The notes: generated by a model not told the origin, from the letters alone. A DNA stretch of 64,000 bases from Cyanobium usitatum str. Tous (GCF_003011885.1 NZ_PXXO01000001.1:1-64000); one strand, 5' to 3'. Shown: positions 13,251-24,018, numbered from the stretch's first letter. A program made the numbers and translations.

Positions 13251-13407
13251 AACCGCTGGATCGTGTGGTTGTAGTGTGGCAGGGCATGGAGGGTTGCCAG
13301 GTCAAGGGAGGAGAAGCCTGCGGAATGTTCAACTGGTTTCCGCTGTATATATCGCTACGGCGCTCTTATGAATTTGCTTTAGAAAGGATGAATTCAGCGG
13401 AGTCGGT

Positions 13408-13497
13408 ATGGATTTCTCTGGTTCGCCCTCGCTTCTTGTCTTTGTCGCCCTAGTGGGGCTTTTAGTTGTCGAAGTGGTTCTCAAGTTTGGCGCCTGA
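13408..13497 (+). CDS. 29-residue single-span membrane micropeptide (copy 2)
   Basis: ATG to TGA, the same 29 codons as 1204-1293. It begins MDFSGSPSLLVFVALVGLL and continues VVEVVLKFGA. Compared with copy 1 it keeps hydrophobicity, the basic residue before FGA, and the position of every structural element, while many codons differ synonymously or conservatively. The upstream 90 bp (13317-13407) also align with 1115-1203. Divergent from the 12789 gene, as copy 1 is from the 644 gene. Confidence 0.6.
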   Translation: MDFSGSPSLLVFVALVGLLVVEVVLKFGA

Positions 13498-13566
13498 CGT
13501 ATTATTTTTTGGTTTAAATCAACCACAGTGGTGTTCAGTCCAGGAGGCGCCGATATTCCATGCAGC

Positions 13567-13672
13567 GAGTGTAAACGCCTAAAAGCGTAAGTGAGTCGTG
13601 ATGAGCGACGGGAAGCATGTCCCTGGCGGAGTCGAAAGCGCTAGGGATTTTGTGAGCGAACCCTGCTTCTTT
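13567..13672 (+). ncRNA. Duplicated hairpin element with intrinsic terminator (copy 2)
   Basis: Second copy of the element at 9358-9470. The terminator stem is TCCCTGGCG (13620-13628) with CGCTAGGGA (13639-13647), one G-U pair, then four T. The first hairpin is ACGC/GCGT around CTAAAA. Substitutions between copies fall mostly in loops or keep pairing. Same caveats as copy 1. Confidence 0.45.
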
Positions 13673-13811
13673 GGCATTTTTGGCAGGTTTTCGAGTGCCA
13701 GTTGTGGAATTGAGTTGGTGATCGCAGCAGTAGCCGGTCTGTGGGTTTACAGGGGATTTCCTTTTCCTGCTTCCTGCGGCATCCTTGGGTTGAATTCCAT
13801 CACTACTTAAG

Positions 13812-14033
13812 ATGAGGGACGACGATTTCTCTTTGGTCGACGACGATGCCAATGATGTGGAGCTGCCTGTCTTTGATATGGGCGCCGAGCACTGGCAGGA
13901 GGAAATTGATTTTCTAGAACAACGTCTTCGTGGCGAGCAGGGCGATATTGATAAGGACGATAAGGAGACCTGTAAGGAGGCACTGGCAATCGCCAAGGAG
14001 AACCTTGCGAATTGCTTAAGGCGTCAAAAGTAA
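13812..14033 (+). CDS. Small acidic hypothetical protein
   Basis: 73 residues. An Asp-rich N-terminus (MRDDDFSLVDDDANDVELPV) precedes a long charged helix (HWQEEIDFLEQRLRGEQGDI onward), so it may be a coiled-coil or adaptor protein. No family recognised. No clear partner gene. Confidence 0.5.
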   Translation: MRDDDFSLVDDDANDVELPVFDMGAEHWQEEIDFLEQRLRGEQGDIDKDDKETCKEALAIAKENLANCLRRQK

Positions 14034-14113
14034 TATCCTTGTAATTTTAGACGTTGCATGTTGCCCAACCACTTGTTCAGGGGCCAATAGCTAATCGGAA
14101 TTGATTTTGCGAG

Positions 14114-14335
14114 TCAAGCACGGACGTTCACTTTGCTGTAAAGCGAACAAAACTCTTCTTTGCCTGAATCCATGGCATGGGCCATTGAGTTGAGCACATA
14201 CTCAAGATCTTCGGTTGCTAGCTCGCCGAGCGAATTCCAGTTTAAGGCAAACAGAATTGAAGAGTCCATGGCAGGGTGTTGAGGCCACCCTGATGCAAGG
14301 ACGACTGATTTAATGTCTGCAAACCATAACCCCAT
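14114..14335 (-). CDS. Hypothetical protein, 73 aa
   Basis: An intact ORF with a hydrophobic start and a helical, moderately acidic C-terminal half (LGELATEDLEYVLNSMAHAM). No signal peptide cleavage motif and no known family. The 263 bp between this gene and 14599 hold only AT-rich sequence with a 7-bp inverted repeat (ATGGGAT/ATCCCAT, near 14350). Confidence 0.4.
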   Translation of the reverse strand: MGLWFADIKSVVLASGWPQHPAMDSSILFALNWNSLGELATEDLEYVLNSMAHAMDSGKEEFCSLYSKVNVRA

Positions 14336-14598
14336 AAGCCGTCAAAATGGGATTTCAGCACATCCCATGGTCTTAAGAAATTAAGTAGCAGACGAAATAT
14401 CGCTGCGCTGCAGTGGATTTGGAGAGTTTGAATACTATGCGACTTGGAGCAAATATATTTTTCTACTTTTTCTTAGCATTAGCGGTGTGAGTATTAGAGG
14501 TTGATATTTGCGTATAGCAAAATTTATGCTGATCCTAAGATGCTTTTCTCGATGAAGTTATCGACTTGCCGATTCTGGTTCTGGTCCGAAACCTGACT

Positions 14599-14898
14599 TT
14601 AGTAGTTGTCGCCGTACTTGACTTCGGCTGATGCATTCATAAGTTCTACAGTCGTTTGGAAGCCCTGCGCCACGGTTACCTCGTGTTGGATGCCGATGTC
14701 CCTTAATGCAGTTACGTCGTATTCAGGAGCGGTGATCCAGCTGAATCCTTTGCCAAATGTGTTGTCAGGGTTGACCACATACCAATGGCAAGCGGTGTCT
14801 GGAACTGCCACCGAGCATTTGGTCCAGTCGTTGTCCCATTGGGGGACTTGAACAAATGAAAGGGCCGCAAATAAGAAACCAAAAATGCTTAACAACAT
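14599..14898 (-). CDS. Exported hypothetical protein, 99 aa
   Basis: MLLSIFGFLFAALSFVQVPQ is a hydrophobic signal sequence or anchor. The remainder has two Cys (KCSVAVPDTAC, likely a disulfide) and a beta-rich body. Unknown family. It is the last gene before the GC-rich core begins near 14,950. Confidence 0.5.
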   Translation of the reverse strand: MLLSIFGFLFAALSFVQVPQWDNDWTKCSVAVPDTACHWYVVNPDNTFGKGFSWITAPEYDVTALRDIGIQHEVTVAQGFQTTVELMNASAEVKYGDNY

Positions 14899-15019
14899 GG
14901 CCGTCTTATGAAATCTTCACAATCCTACTACGGTTAGGTCGCTTTTTGTCGTTTCCCTGATCTGGATTTGGGTTCGGTTGCCTAAATTTCCATCCCTGAT
15001 CTGCGTCGAGCCCCTGGAG

Positions 15020-15166
15020 ATGCCCCACCACGAGAACCGTCCCACCAAAATCTGCCCCGTTTGTGAGCGGCCCTTTCAGTGGCGGCGCAAGTGGAGGGAT
15101 GTTTGGGATGAGGTGCGCTACTGCTCAGAAAGGTGCCGCCGGCAACGCACCGCCAAAGAGGTTTAA
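15020..15166 (+). CDS. DUF2256 domain protein
   Basis: 48 residues from ATG 15020. The core [20 protein letters not shown] followed by [12 protein letters not shown] has two Cys pairs (CPVC, CSERC) and the WRRKW...VWDEV signature of DUF2256, a small zinc-ribbon-like family common in cyanobacteria and proteobacteria with unknown role. The next gene starts 3 nt later, so they are probably co-transcribed. Confidence 0.85.
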   Translation: MPHHENRPTKICPVCERPFQWRRKWRDVWDEVRYCSERCRRQRTAKEV

Positions 15167-15169
15167 AAG

Positions 15170-15496
15170 ATGCGCCTCACCTTTGTGAAGTTGGAGCTGG
15201 GTCTGGTTTCTAAGCCCCAATTCGACGCCGTGATTCCAGCCCATCTGGCCTGGCTGGCAGAACTAGAACGCAAGGGCCATGAGCCCCGCAGTGGTTATTG
15301 GGCCGATCGGGTCGGCCGCAGTGGCGATGGGGCTGGCGGCATGTTGCTGTTTACGGCAGCCAGTTGGGAAGAAGCGGAGGCCCTTGTTCGAACAGATCCG
15401 CTGATCGTTCAGGGATGCGTCAGTTGGACGCTGCATCAATGGGCGCTGGTGTTTCCGCCAGCAGGCCTAGCTGTGAAACAGCAACACCAGACCTGA
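15170..15496 (+). CDS. YciI-family protein
   Basis: 108 residues. The arrangement (beta-strand start, AHLAWLAELERKGHEPRSGYW, GGMLLFTAASWEEAEALVRTDP, QGCVSWTLHQW) matches the YCII-related ferredoxin-like fold, in which EAxxxxxxDP is diagnostic. YciI proteins are small enzymes or binding proteins of varied function. It follows the DUF2256 gene closely; its 3' end overlaps the minus-strand gene at 15467 by 30 bp. Confidence 0.8.
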   Translation: MRLTFVKLELGLVSKPQFDAVIPAHLAWLAELERKGHEPRSGYWADRVGRSGDGAGGMLLFTAASWEEAEALVRTDPLIVQGCVSWTLHQWALVFPPAGLAVKQQHQT

Positions 15497-15718
15497 ATTG
15501 AGCTGGTGAAACTCCCGCTCTTCGCGACTTAGATCGAGCCCTACCTGCAGACCTTCCTTGAGGGCATCTTCATAGGGAGGAGCTGTTGGCGCTGCCCCGG
15601 CTTGCCACAGGGCTGCAATCCCTACAGGTGTGGCGTGCCAGCTAAAGCAAGGGGTTAGCCCGATGTTCGGCTCCTTGAGGGCATCTTCGAGCAGCTCGCG
15701 AATTGCCATGTTCTCCAT
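15467..15718 (-). CDS. Conserved-looking hypothetical protein, 83 aa
   Basis: An ORF with ordinary core codon use, beginning MENMAIRELLEDALKEPNIG. Soluble, no recognised domain. It converges with the YciI gene and overlaps its last codons. Confidence 0.45.
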   Translation of the reverse strand: MENMAIRELLEDALKEPNIGLTPCFSWHATPVGIAALWQAGAAPTAPPYEDALKEGLQVGLDLSREEREFHQLNSGLVLLFHS

Positions 15719-15758
15719 GATCTGCTTGCAGCTTCGTCAGGGGCAGGGGCAGGGGCAA

Positions 15759-16772
15759 TCAGCTGAGAGTTTTCGTGATGAACGCCACTGCAGCGGCAGC
15801 AGTGAGCCATATCAGCTCAAGCCGCCGATTTAGTTGCAGCATTTGCAGTACCGCCGCCTGATCCGGCGCTGGCAGCCCAGCGGCAAGCAGGGGCTTGCGA
15901 TGCATTTGGCCGCCATAGCTATTGCTGCCCCCCAGCTGCACCCCGGCGACGTGGGCGTAGGCGGCTTGGGATAGCCCCGCATTTGGTGAGGGGTCGGCGG
16001 CGCCATCGCGCCGGGCCGCTGCCAGTACCCCAAGGCTGCGGCCTGGCTGGCCAGCCGCCAGCGGCAGGCTCACCGCCACCAACCGGCAGGGCAGCCAAAC
16101 CAGTAGGTCATCGAGGCGGGCTCCCGCCGTGCCCAGCCAGCGCAGGCGCCCGCGGCGGTAGCCCAGCATTGAATCCAGGGTGCTCGCTGCTTTGAAGCCC
16201 CAGGCCAGGGCCAGGGGGCCGGGCCATGAGGGGTTGAGGCTCCAGAGCCCAGCCCCCAGCAGCATCCAAAACAGTGGCGCAAACAGACCGTCCACGCCGT
16301 TCTCGCTGGCCGTTTCGGCCAGGGCCCGCAGGATTTCCGGGGCGTCGAGATCGGCCGTGTCGCGGCCCACTATCCAGGCAAGGGCCCGGCGGGCTGGCTG
16401 AAGGGCTGCCTGGGTTGGGTTGTCGCCAGAGTGGTCTGTCTGGTTTTGTTCTATCTGGTTTTGTTCTGTCTGTTTCTGTACAGCTTGTACGGAATTAGGC
16501 AGAGCTTTCAGTACCCCACCCACCGCTTGCTCGAGGCTGCGGCCGGCAAGAGCGCTGGCCAGGGCCACCACCAGCAGCGGCGTAGGAGCCAGCCGCTCCA
16601 TTCCCCAGCCCGCCAAGACGCTGCAGCCCACTAGCACCAGCGTGATCAAGCCGCCCGCCAGCCGCAGCTTCCAGGCTCTGTTGCCCGCCCAGGCTTCAGC
16701 GCCGCGGCGCAGCACGGTGATCCACCAGCCCATGACCACCACCGGATGGGGACACCAGCGCGGGTCCCCCAT
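15759..16772 (-). CDS. cbiB: Adenosylcobinamide-phosphate synthase (CbiB/CobD)
   Basis: Integral membrane enzyme that joins the aminopropanol arm to adenosylcobyric acid in B12 synthesis. GDPRWCPHPVVVMGWWI is the CbiB N-terminal signature; GxDTADLDAPEILRALAETASENGVDG and the Tyr-Arg-rich GYRRGRLRWLG region also fit. The first ATG (16772) lacks the usual first hydrophobic segment; the frame is open upstream (NPLLLVVLACALDRL) but has no ATG/GTG/TTG before it meets ilvC, so the true start is unclear. An in-frame insertion near residue 100 (QKQTEQNQIEQNQTDHSGDN) comes from tandem 15-bp repeats. Confidence 0.85.
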   Translation of the reverse strand: MGDPRWCPHPVVVMGWWITVLRRGAEAWAGNRAWKLRLAGGLITLVLVGCSVLAGWGMERLAPTPLLVVALASALAGRSLEQAVGGVLKALPNSVQAVQKQTEQNQIEQNQTDHSGDNPTQAALQPARRALAWIVGRDTADLDAPEILRALAETASENGVDGLFAPLFWMLLGAGLWSLNPSWPGPLALAWGFKAASTLDSMLGYRRGRLRWLGTAGARLDDLLVWLPCRLVAVSLPLAAGQPGRSLGVLAAARRDGAADPSPNAGLSQAAYAHVAGVQLGGSNSYGGQMHRKPLLAAGLPAPDQAAVLQMLQLNRRLELIWLTAAAAVAFITKTLS

Positions 16773-16849
16773 TAGGCGATCGAGGGCGCAGGCGAGGACA
16801 ACCAGCAGCAGGGGGTTGCTGAACAGTTGATTGCTGAGCAGGGGCTGGA

Positions 16850-18498
<1,649 letters not shown>

Positions 18499-18581
18499 GG
18501 GTTTGGTTGGGGTGGTCGGTGGAACGCGGGGTGCCTGGGGGGGGGGGGCTGGCTGCCTGACGGTGGCTGCCAGAAGGTGGC

Positions 18582-19268
18582 TCAGCCCAGGCCGGCTGCC
18601 GTGGCCGGCGGAGCGGTTGGAAGGTCTTTCAGGCTCGTGAGTACCCGATCGATCAGTCCGTACTCCTTGGCTTCCTCAGCGGTGAAGTAAGTCATGCGGT
18701 CGGAATCGCGCGACAGCTGCTCCACCGACTTGCCGGTGTTGAGAGAAAGCATCTCCAGCAGGGTGCGCTTGTTGTGCAGCACTTCCTGGGCCCGGATCTG
18801 GATGTCGGTTGCCTGGCCGCGGGCGCCGCTGCGGGGCTGGTGCAGCACGATTGAGGCGTGGGGTAGGGCGGCCCGATGGCCCTTGGTGCCAGCGCTGAGG
18901 ATCATGGCTGCGGTGCCCATTGCTTGGCCGATGCAGATGGTGTGCACCGGCGGCTTCACGTAGCGGAGCGTGTCGGCGATGGCGAAGGCTTCGGTTTCAA
19001 AGCCAACGGCGTCGCCGGTGTACCAGCTGGTGCCGGTGGAGTTGATGTAGAAGAAAATTGGTTTCTCCGGATTGTCAAACTCCAGGTAGAGCAGCTGGGC
19101 AATGATCAACTCGGTGACGTCAATGCCCATCTGGCGCTTGGCGTCGTCGTCGCTGAACAGGGGCAAGCCCAGATAAACGATTCGCTCCTTCAGCAGCAGG
19201 CTGGGCAGATCGGGCGGCGGCGTGCGCATGGCCGCGGAATCGCCGTAGTAGGGGGCTGAAACCGACAT
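18582..19268 (-). CDS. clpR: ClpR, catalytically inactive ClpP paralogue
   Basis: 228 residues of ClpP fold. The nucleophile is missing: where ClpP3 has GLAASMG, this protein has GQAMGTA, placing Gly118 at the Ser position, while the His (VLHQPRSG) and Asp regions remain. This is the ClpR hallmark. ClpR mixes with ClpP3 in one protease ring in cyanobacteria and plastids. Upstream gene of the clpR-clpP3 pair; the PIN/TRAM gene ends 30 bp further upstream. Confidence 0.93.
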   Translation of the reverse strand: MSVSAPYYGDSAAMRTPPPDLPSLLLKERIVYLGLPLFSDDDAKRQMGIDVTELIIAQLLYLEFDNPEKPIFFYINSTGTSWYTGDAVGFETEAFAIADTLRYVKPPVHTICIGQAMGTAAMILSAGTKGHRAALPHASIVLHQPRSGARGQATDIQIRAQEVLHNKRTLLEMLSLNTGKSVEQLSRDSDRMTYFTAEEAKEYGLIDRVLTSLKDLPTAPPATAAGLG

Positions 19269-19298
19269 CCGCGGTTGATGGAAGCAGGTTTGCGGAGC

Positions 19299-20453
19299 CT
19301 AGCGGGGGCCGTCCGCCTGCGGATTGGCCTTGCTGCGCTCTTGCCGTGGTTTGCGCTTGGCGGTGGCCTCCCCATTGGCCTCGGCTGGGGCTCCTTCGCC
19401 CCGGGCGAAAACGATCCGGCCAGTGGGGTTTTGCAGGGCTCCGGTGACCACCACCGGCAGCCGCTCGCCAATGCGGCCCCGGGCGCCTTCCACCACCACC
19501 ATGGTGCCGTCGTCGAGGTAGCCCACGCCCTGATCGGCCTCCTTGCCATCGCGGGCGATCTTGAGCTGTAGCTCGTCGCCAGGCTGCACCTCGGGCCGCA
19601 GGGCGATCACCAGCTCGCTGAGGTTGAGCACCTTGAGATCCTTCACCTCAGCCACCTTGGCCAGGTTGTAGTCGGCGGTGAGCAAGGTGCCGCCGGTGTC
19701 GGCGGTGAGCAGCAGCAGCTTGTCGTCGACGCCGTTGCCTTCGTAGCGGGTGCTGTTGACCACCAGCCGCCGGCCGTACTGCTCGCGCAGCTCGCTCAGC
19801 AGCTTGAGGCCGCGGCGGCCCCGGCCGCGCTTCTCGGCGTTGCCCGAGTCGGCCAGGGCCTGCAGCTCATCGATCACGCTCTGGGCCACGATCACCTGGC
19901 CCTCCAGCAGCCCTGAGGCGAGCAGGCCGCGGATGCGGCCATCAATGATCACGCTGGTGTCGAGGATTTTGGCGCTGGCCGGTTGCAATACCCCATCGGC
20001 CACCAACATCGCCTCCGTGCTGCTGGGGTTGAACAGGCGCAGCAGGGTGCGGCCATGCACCTCGGCCAGGTTGTAGCCCGATACGCCGAAAAAGACGTTG
20101 CTGAGCACCGCCGCCAGCGGTTTGACGAAGATCACCTCCCAGGGCAGGGGCAGCAGCAGGATCGGCGCCAGCAGCAAGTTGGCCACCAGCAGGCCGAGGA
20201 TCAGGCCCACGGCGCGGCTTACCAGCAGGTCGGTGGGCATGGTGCGCACCTGCTGCATCAGTTTGCGCCGCAGCTGCTGGAAGAAAACTCCAGCGATCAC
20301 TCCAAAGAAGGCACCGAAGCCGCCCAGCACGGTGCGCAGCCCTTCTGGTTTGTCCACCTGCAGCAGCAGCTGCTCGGGCAGCAGGTCTACCCCCAGCCAC
20401 CCGGCGGCGGCGCCAGAGATCACAAACAGGATCAGGATGAGGGAGTCCACCAT
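19299..20453 (-). CDS. PIN/TRAM domain membrane protein (YacL-like)
   Basis: 384 residues. Four N-terminal membrane segments (about 4-20, 42-58, 80-102, 105-125) precede a PIN nuclease domain: ILDTSVIIDGRI (Asp165), then VIDELQALADSG and KLLLLTADTGGTLLTADYNL with the conserved acids. A TRAM domain follows (GYLDDGTMVVVEGARGRIGE) and a basic low-complexity tail. This architecture is widespread in Gram-positives and cyanobacteria; the function is presumed RNA-related. Confidence 0.88.
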   Translation of the reverse strand: MVDSLILILFVISGAAAGWLGVDLLPEQLLLQVDKPEGLRTVLGGFGAFFGVIAGVFFQQLRRKLMQQVRTMPTDLLVSRAVGLILGLLVANLLLAPILLLPLPWEVIFVKPLAAVLSNVFFGVSGYNLAEVHGRTLLRLFNPSSTEAMLVADGVLQPASAKILDTSVIIDGRIRGLLASGLLEGQVIVAQSVIDELQALADSGNAEKRGRGRRGLKLLSELREQYGRRLVVNSTRYEGNGVDDKLLLLTADTGGTLLTADYNLAKVAEVKDLKVLNLSELVIALRPEVQPGDELQLKIARDGKEADQGVGYLDDGTMVVVEGARGRIGERLPVVVTGALQNPTGRIVFARGEGAPAEANGEATAKRKPRQERSKANPQADGPR

Positions 20454-20543
20454 TCCCGTCGTGCGTGGCTACCCAACTGATCTGGGATGCAGCATGCCTG
20501 ATTTCGGTGCCTTTGGCCTGAAGGGGTTTCCGCACCTGTCGTT

Positions 20544-21899
20544 GTGACTGCTCAATTTCCCCATCCAGTTTCAGTCCCAGCCCCAGCTCCAGGCCTGGCA
20601 GCCGCCCTGCTCTGGCCGCCGCGCAGTGCCTATTTGCACATCCCCTTTTGTCACCGGCGTTGCTTTTATTGCGACTTTCCGGTGGTGCCCCTGGGCGACC
20701 TTGCCGGCGGGGAAGCGCCGGCGCCGGGGTCGGCCTCGATTGCGGCCTACCTCAGCCTGCTGCTGCAGGAGATTGCCGCCTCGCCCCCCGGCCCCCCGCT
20801 TGCCACGGTGTATTTCGGTGGCGGTACGCCCTCCCTGCTGACGCCCCCCCAGCTGGAGTCCCTGCTGGCGGCACTGAGCTGCCGGTTTGGCCTGGCTCCT
20901 GGAGCTGAGATCAGCCTGGAGCTTGATCCAGCCAGTTTTGACCAGGATCGCCTGGCTGGCTATCTGCAGGCCGGGGTAAACCGGGTGAGCTTGGGCGGCC
21001 AGAGCTTTGACGATGCCGTGCTCGCCGGGCTGGGTCGCCGCCACCGCGGCGCGGACCTGCTGGAGGCCGCCGGCTGGCTGGCCCAAGCCCTGGGCGGCGG
21101 GGCCCTCAGCAGCTGGAGCCTGGATCTGATCCAGGGCCTGCCGGGTCAGGACCTGGGCCACTGGCGCCGCCAACTGCGGCAAGCCATTGCCCTGGCACCG
21201 CCCCACCTTTCCGTCTACGACCTCACCCTGGAGCCCGGCACCGTGTTTGCCCAGCGCCACGATCGCGGCCAGCTGCAGCTCCCCGATGCCGACCTAGGCG
21301 CCGACTTGATGGAGCTCACCTGGGCCGAGCTCAGCGCCGCTGGCTACGGCCACTACGAGATCTCCAACTTCGCCCTCCCAGGCCATGCCTCCCGCCACAA
21401 CCGCGTCTATTGGAGCGGCGCCGGCTGGTGGGGCTTTGGGATGGGAGCCACCGCGGCGCCCTGGGGCGAGCGCCTGGCCCGGCCGCGCACCCGCGAGGCC
21501 TACGCCGACTGGTTGGCCCAGCCGGGCTCGTCGCCCGCTAGCGCTGGTCAGGCTTGCCCAGGAATGCCGCTAGATGAGCGCTTGCTGGTGGGGTTGCGCC
21601 GCCGCGAGGGGGTTTCCATGCCCGCGCTGCTGGCCCAGGCGGGTCTGGGGCCAGCGGCGCTTGTGGCCTTGCGCAGCCACTTGGATCCCTGGATAGGTGA
21701 GGGGCTGCTGCGGATTGAGGGGCCCCGCTGGCGACTCAGCGATCCAGCTGGCCTGGCCCTCAGCAATGGGGTGCTGAGGGAGCTACTGGCTTGGTGGCAG
21801 GAGCAGGAGCAGTTGCTTGGGCAGGGTGACGCTGGCTGGCGATCCAGCCTTGCAGCGCTGCCACCCCCAGGGCACGACCCTGCAACAGCGGCGGGCTGA
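20544..21899 (+). CDS. hemW: Radical SAM heme chaperone HemW
   Basis: 451 residues from GTG 20544. [20 protein letters not shown] holds the radical SAM cluster motif (Cys36, Cys40, Cys43) with the preceding YxHIPFC of the HemN/HemW group. [21 protein letters not shown] and [11 protein letters not shown] are further family blocks. HemW proteins carry heme rather than act as oxygen-independent coproporphyrinogen oxidase, although they are often annotated as HemN. The 3' end overlaps panB on the opposite strand by 140 bp. Confidence 0.92.
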   Translation: MTAQFPHPVSVPAPAPGLAAALLWPPRSAYLHIPFCHRRCFYCDFPVVPLGDLAGGEAPAPGSASIAAYLSLLLQEIAASPPGPPLATVYFGGGTPSLLTPPQLESLLAALSCRFGLAPGAEISLELDPASFDQDRLAGYLQAGVNRVSLGGQSFDDAVLAGLGRRHRGADLLEAAGWLAQALGGGALSSWSLDLIQGLPGQDLGHWRRQLRQAIALAPPHLSVYDLTLEPGTVFAQRHDRGQLQLPDADLGADLMELTWAELSAAGYGHYEISNFALPGHASRHNRVYWSGAGWWGFGMGATAAPWGERLARPRTREAYADWLAQPGSSPASAGQACPGMPLDERLLVGLRRREGVSMPALLAQAGLGPAALVALRSHLDPWIGEGLLRIEGPRWRLSDPAGLALSNGVLRELLAWWQEQEQLLGQGDAGWRSSLAALPPPGHDPATAAG

Positions 21900-22638
21900 A
21901 CGGGGGCTGGCGGCTGGTGAGCCCCAGCAGGTCTGCCGTGACCCGAACCTGGCCATCACAGCCCTCGCCGGCGCCGATGCCTATCACCGGTAGATCCAAT
22001 TCCTGTTGCAGCAAGGCGCCCAAATCGGCGGGCACGTGTTCAAGCACTAGGGCGAAGCAACCCGCTGCCTGCAGGGCCAGGCCTTGGCGCCGCAGTCGCT
22101 CGCGGCTGACCTCATCGTTGCCCTGGCGGCGGTAGCCCAGCCGATGAACCGACTGGGGGATCAGGCCGATGTGGCCCATCACCGGTATTCCGCTGCGCAC
22201 CAACCGGTCGATCAAGGTCAGGGTCTCAGGCTCGGCGCCTTCAAGTTTCACAGCGGCGGCGGGGGTCTCCTTGAGCACCCGGCCGGCGGCAGCTACTGCG
22301 TCATCTGGGTTGCACTGATAGCTGAGGAAGGGCAGATCGCAAATAAGCAGGGGCATCTGCCCAGGGCCGCAGCTGCTGGCCAGGCCGCGGGCCGTGGCCC
22401 GGGTGTGGTGCAGCATCTCCTCGAGGGTCACCGGCAGCGTGGTGGCGTGGCCCAGCACGGTCATCGCCAGGGAATCCCCCACCAGCACCGCATCAGCGCC
22501 CGCCTCGGCCACCAGAGCGCCAGAGAGGGCATCCCAGGCCGTAAGCATCGTGATCGGCAGGCCAGCCTGCTTGCGGCTCGCCAGATCAGCGGGGCGCAGG
22601 GGCACGGGCTTCGGTGCGGGTGATGCCATTGCTAACAT
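21760..22638 (-). CDS. panB: 3-methyl-2-oxobutanoate hydroxymethyltransferase
   Basis: 292 residues. First step of pantothenate synthesis: adds a hydroxymethyl group from methylene-THF to ketoisovalerate. [56 protein letters not shown]-type (here HRLGYRRQG) and [15 protein letters not shown] are the PanB blocks with metal-binding Asp residues. The Ala/Pro-rich C-terminal extension is coded in the part that overlaps the hemW 3' end antisense. Confidence 0.95.
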   Translation of the reverse strand: MLAMASPAPKPVPLRPADLASRKQAGLPITMLTAWDALSGALVAEAGADAVLVGDSLAMTVLGHATTLPVTLEEMLHHTRATARGLASSCGPGQMPLLICDLPFLSYQCNPDDAVAAAGRVLKETPAAAVKLEGAEPETLTLIDRLVRSGIPVMGHIGLIPQSVHRLGYRRQGNDEVSRERLRRQGLALQAAGCFALVLEHVPADLGALLQQELDLPVIGIGAGEGCDGQVRVTADLLGLTSRQPPFSPPLLQGRALGVAALQGWIASQRHPAQATAPAPATKPVAPSAPHC

Positions 22639-22646
22639 CTAGTCGA

Positions 22647-22743
22647 CTCGGACCCATGCGGCTCTGACGCCCAAATCTGGTCAGGACCGGAAGGGAGCAG
22701 CCACACGGGATGCTCAGGGCAGGCGTGGAATCCGGGTCACCCC
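22647..22743 (+). ncRNA. ffs: Signal recognition particle RNA (4.5S type)
   Basis: GGTCAGGACCGGAAGGGAGC then AGCC (22679 onward) is the conserved domain IV loop that binds Ffh. Flanking arms pair: GACCC (22651) with GGGTC (22734), and ACGCC with GGCGT inside. The size of about 95 nt suits a bacterial SRP RNA of the short type. It sits between divergent panB and the ftsZ stop. Ends are estimated. Confidence 0.92.
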
Positions 22744-22759
22744 AATCACAAACCGCTGA

Positions 22760-23941
22760 CTAGCTTTCCTGGCTCTGGCGGTTGAGCAGGAATGGCGGGA
22801 TTTTGGCGCCCCGTTCCTCCTGGGTGCTGTTGAACAGGGGAGTTCCGGCAAAGCTGACCACGGTGCGCTCGGTGCGGTAGGGGGCGCCGCTCTCGAAGCC
22901 GGTGGCGATCACGGTCACGTGGATTTCGCCCTCGAGGCGTTCATCCACCACGGCACCCACAATGATGTTGGCGTCAGGATCGACAACCTCGTAGATCACT
23001 TCAGAGGCGGTGGTCATGTCCTCGAGGGTCATGTCTTTGCCGCCGCTGATATTGATCACACAACCCTTGGCACCGTCGATGCGGGCCGATTCCAGCAGGG
23101 GGCTGCTCATCGCCGCCTGAGCCGCCTCAAGAGCGCGGGAGCGGCCGGAGCCCACCCCGATGCCAAGCAGTGCGGTGCCGGCGCCAGCCATCACCGAGCG
23201 CACGTCGGCGAAGTCGACGTTCACCAAGCCAGGCCGGGTGATGATGTCGCTGATGCCCTTAACACCCATCCGCAACACGTCATCGGCGGCGCGGAAGGCC
23301 TCTTGCAGGGGGGCGCCGGCAATGGCATCGCGCAGGCGATCGTTGGGGATCACGATCAAGGTGTCCACGCTCTCGGCCAGCCGGGCAATGCCCTCTTCTG
23401 CCTGACGCAGCCGCTTGCGACCTTCAAAACCGAAGGGCTTGGTGACGATGCCTACGGTGAGGGCGCCAACTTCCTTGGCGACCTCGGCAAGGATTGGTGC
23501 TGCGCCGGTGCCGGTGCCACCACCCATGCCAGCGGCGATGAAAACAAGGTCGGCACCCTGCAGTGATTCCTGCAGTTCGGCCCGGGACTCTTCCGCAGCC
23601 TTTTGGCCGATTACCGGATTACCGCCGGCACCTAGGCCGCGAGTCAGTTTTTGTCCGAGCTGGATGCGCTTCTGCGATGCCGACTGCAGCAGCGCCTGGG
23701 CGTCGGTGTTCAGCACCCGGTAGCCCACACCCTGGAGGTCGGAGGCAATCATGCGGTTCACCGCATTGCTGCCGCCACCGCCGACCCCGATCACTTCGAT
23801 GCGTGCCGACTGGCTCGGCACAATCTCGCCTGAAACGCCGCCAAAGGACGGATCGTTTGAGGCCTGGACACCGTTTGACTGGGAAGAGCTTTGGGTCATA
23901 GCGGCATCGGGGGTGACGGTGCGAACAATCGGCGACTGCAT
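22760..23941 (-). CDS. ftsZ: Cell division GTPase FtsZ
   Basis: 393 residues. [16 protein letters not shown] (from about 50) is the FtsZ nucleotide-binding start, and [13 protein letters not shown] (about 137-149) the tubulin signature. [17 protein letters not shown] and [15 protein letters not shown] are typical of the C-terminal domain. The N-terminal extension of about 48 residues, rich in Ser/Gln, is usual for cyanobacteria. It polymerises into the Z ring at midcell. Downstream of ftsQ on the same strand. Confidence 0.97.
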   Translation of the reverse strand: MQSPIVRTVTPDAAMTQSSSQSNGVQASNDPSFGGVSGEIVPSQSARIEVIGVGGGGSNAVNRMIASDLQGVGYRVLNTDAQALLQSASQKRIQLGQKLTRGLGAGGNPVIGQKAAEESRAELQESLQGADLVFIAAGMGGGTGTGAAPILAEVAKEVGALTVGIVTKPFGFEGRKRLRQAEEGIARLAESVDTLIVIPNDRLRDAIAGAPLQEAFRAADDVLRMGVKGISDIITRPGLVNVDFADVRSVMAGAGTALLGIGVGSGRSRALEAAQAAMSSPLLESARIDGAKGCVINISGGKDMTLEDMTTASEVIYEVVDPDANIIVGAVVDERLEGEIHVTVIATGFESGAPYRTERTVVSFAGTPLFNSTQEERGAKIPPFLLNRQSQES

Positions 23942-24018
23942 TATGTCGGCGTTTCCTTGCCTGGATCAGGAGAGTGTCTCACCTTTGCGGGTTTCCTGGC
24001 ATGTCTCTGCTGGATTCC

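Noticed and set aside
13535-13996. 153-codon minus-strand frame
   Set aside because: It crosses the hairpin element and lies opposite the 13812 gene; the Ser-rich low-complexity translation has no domain.
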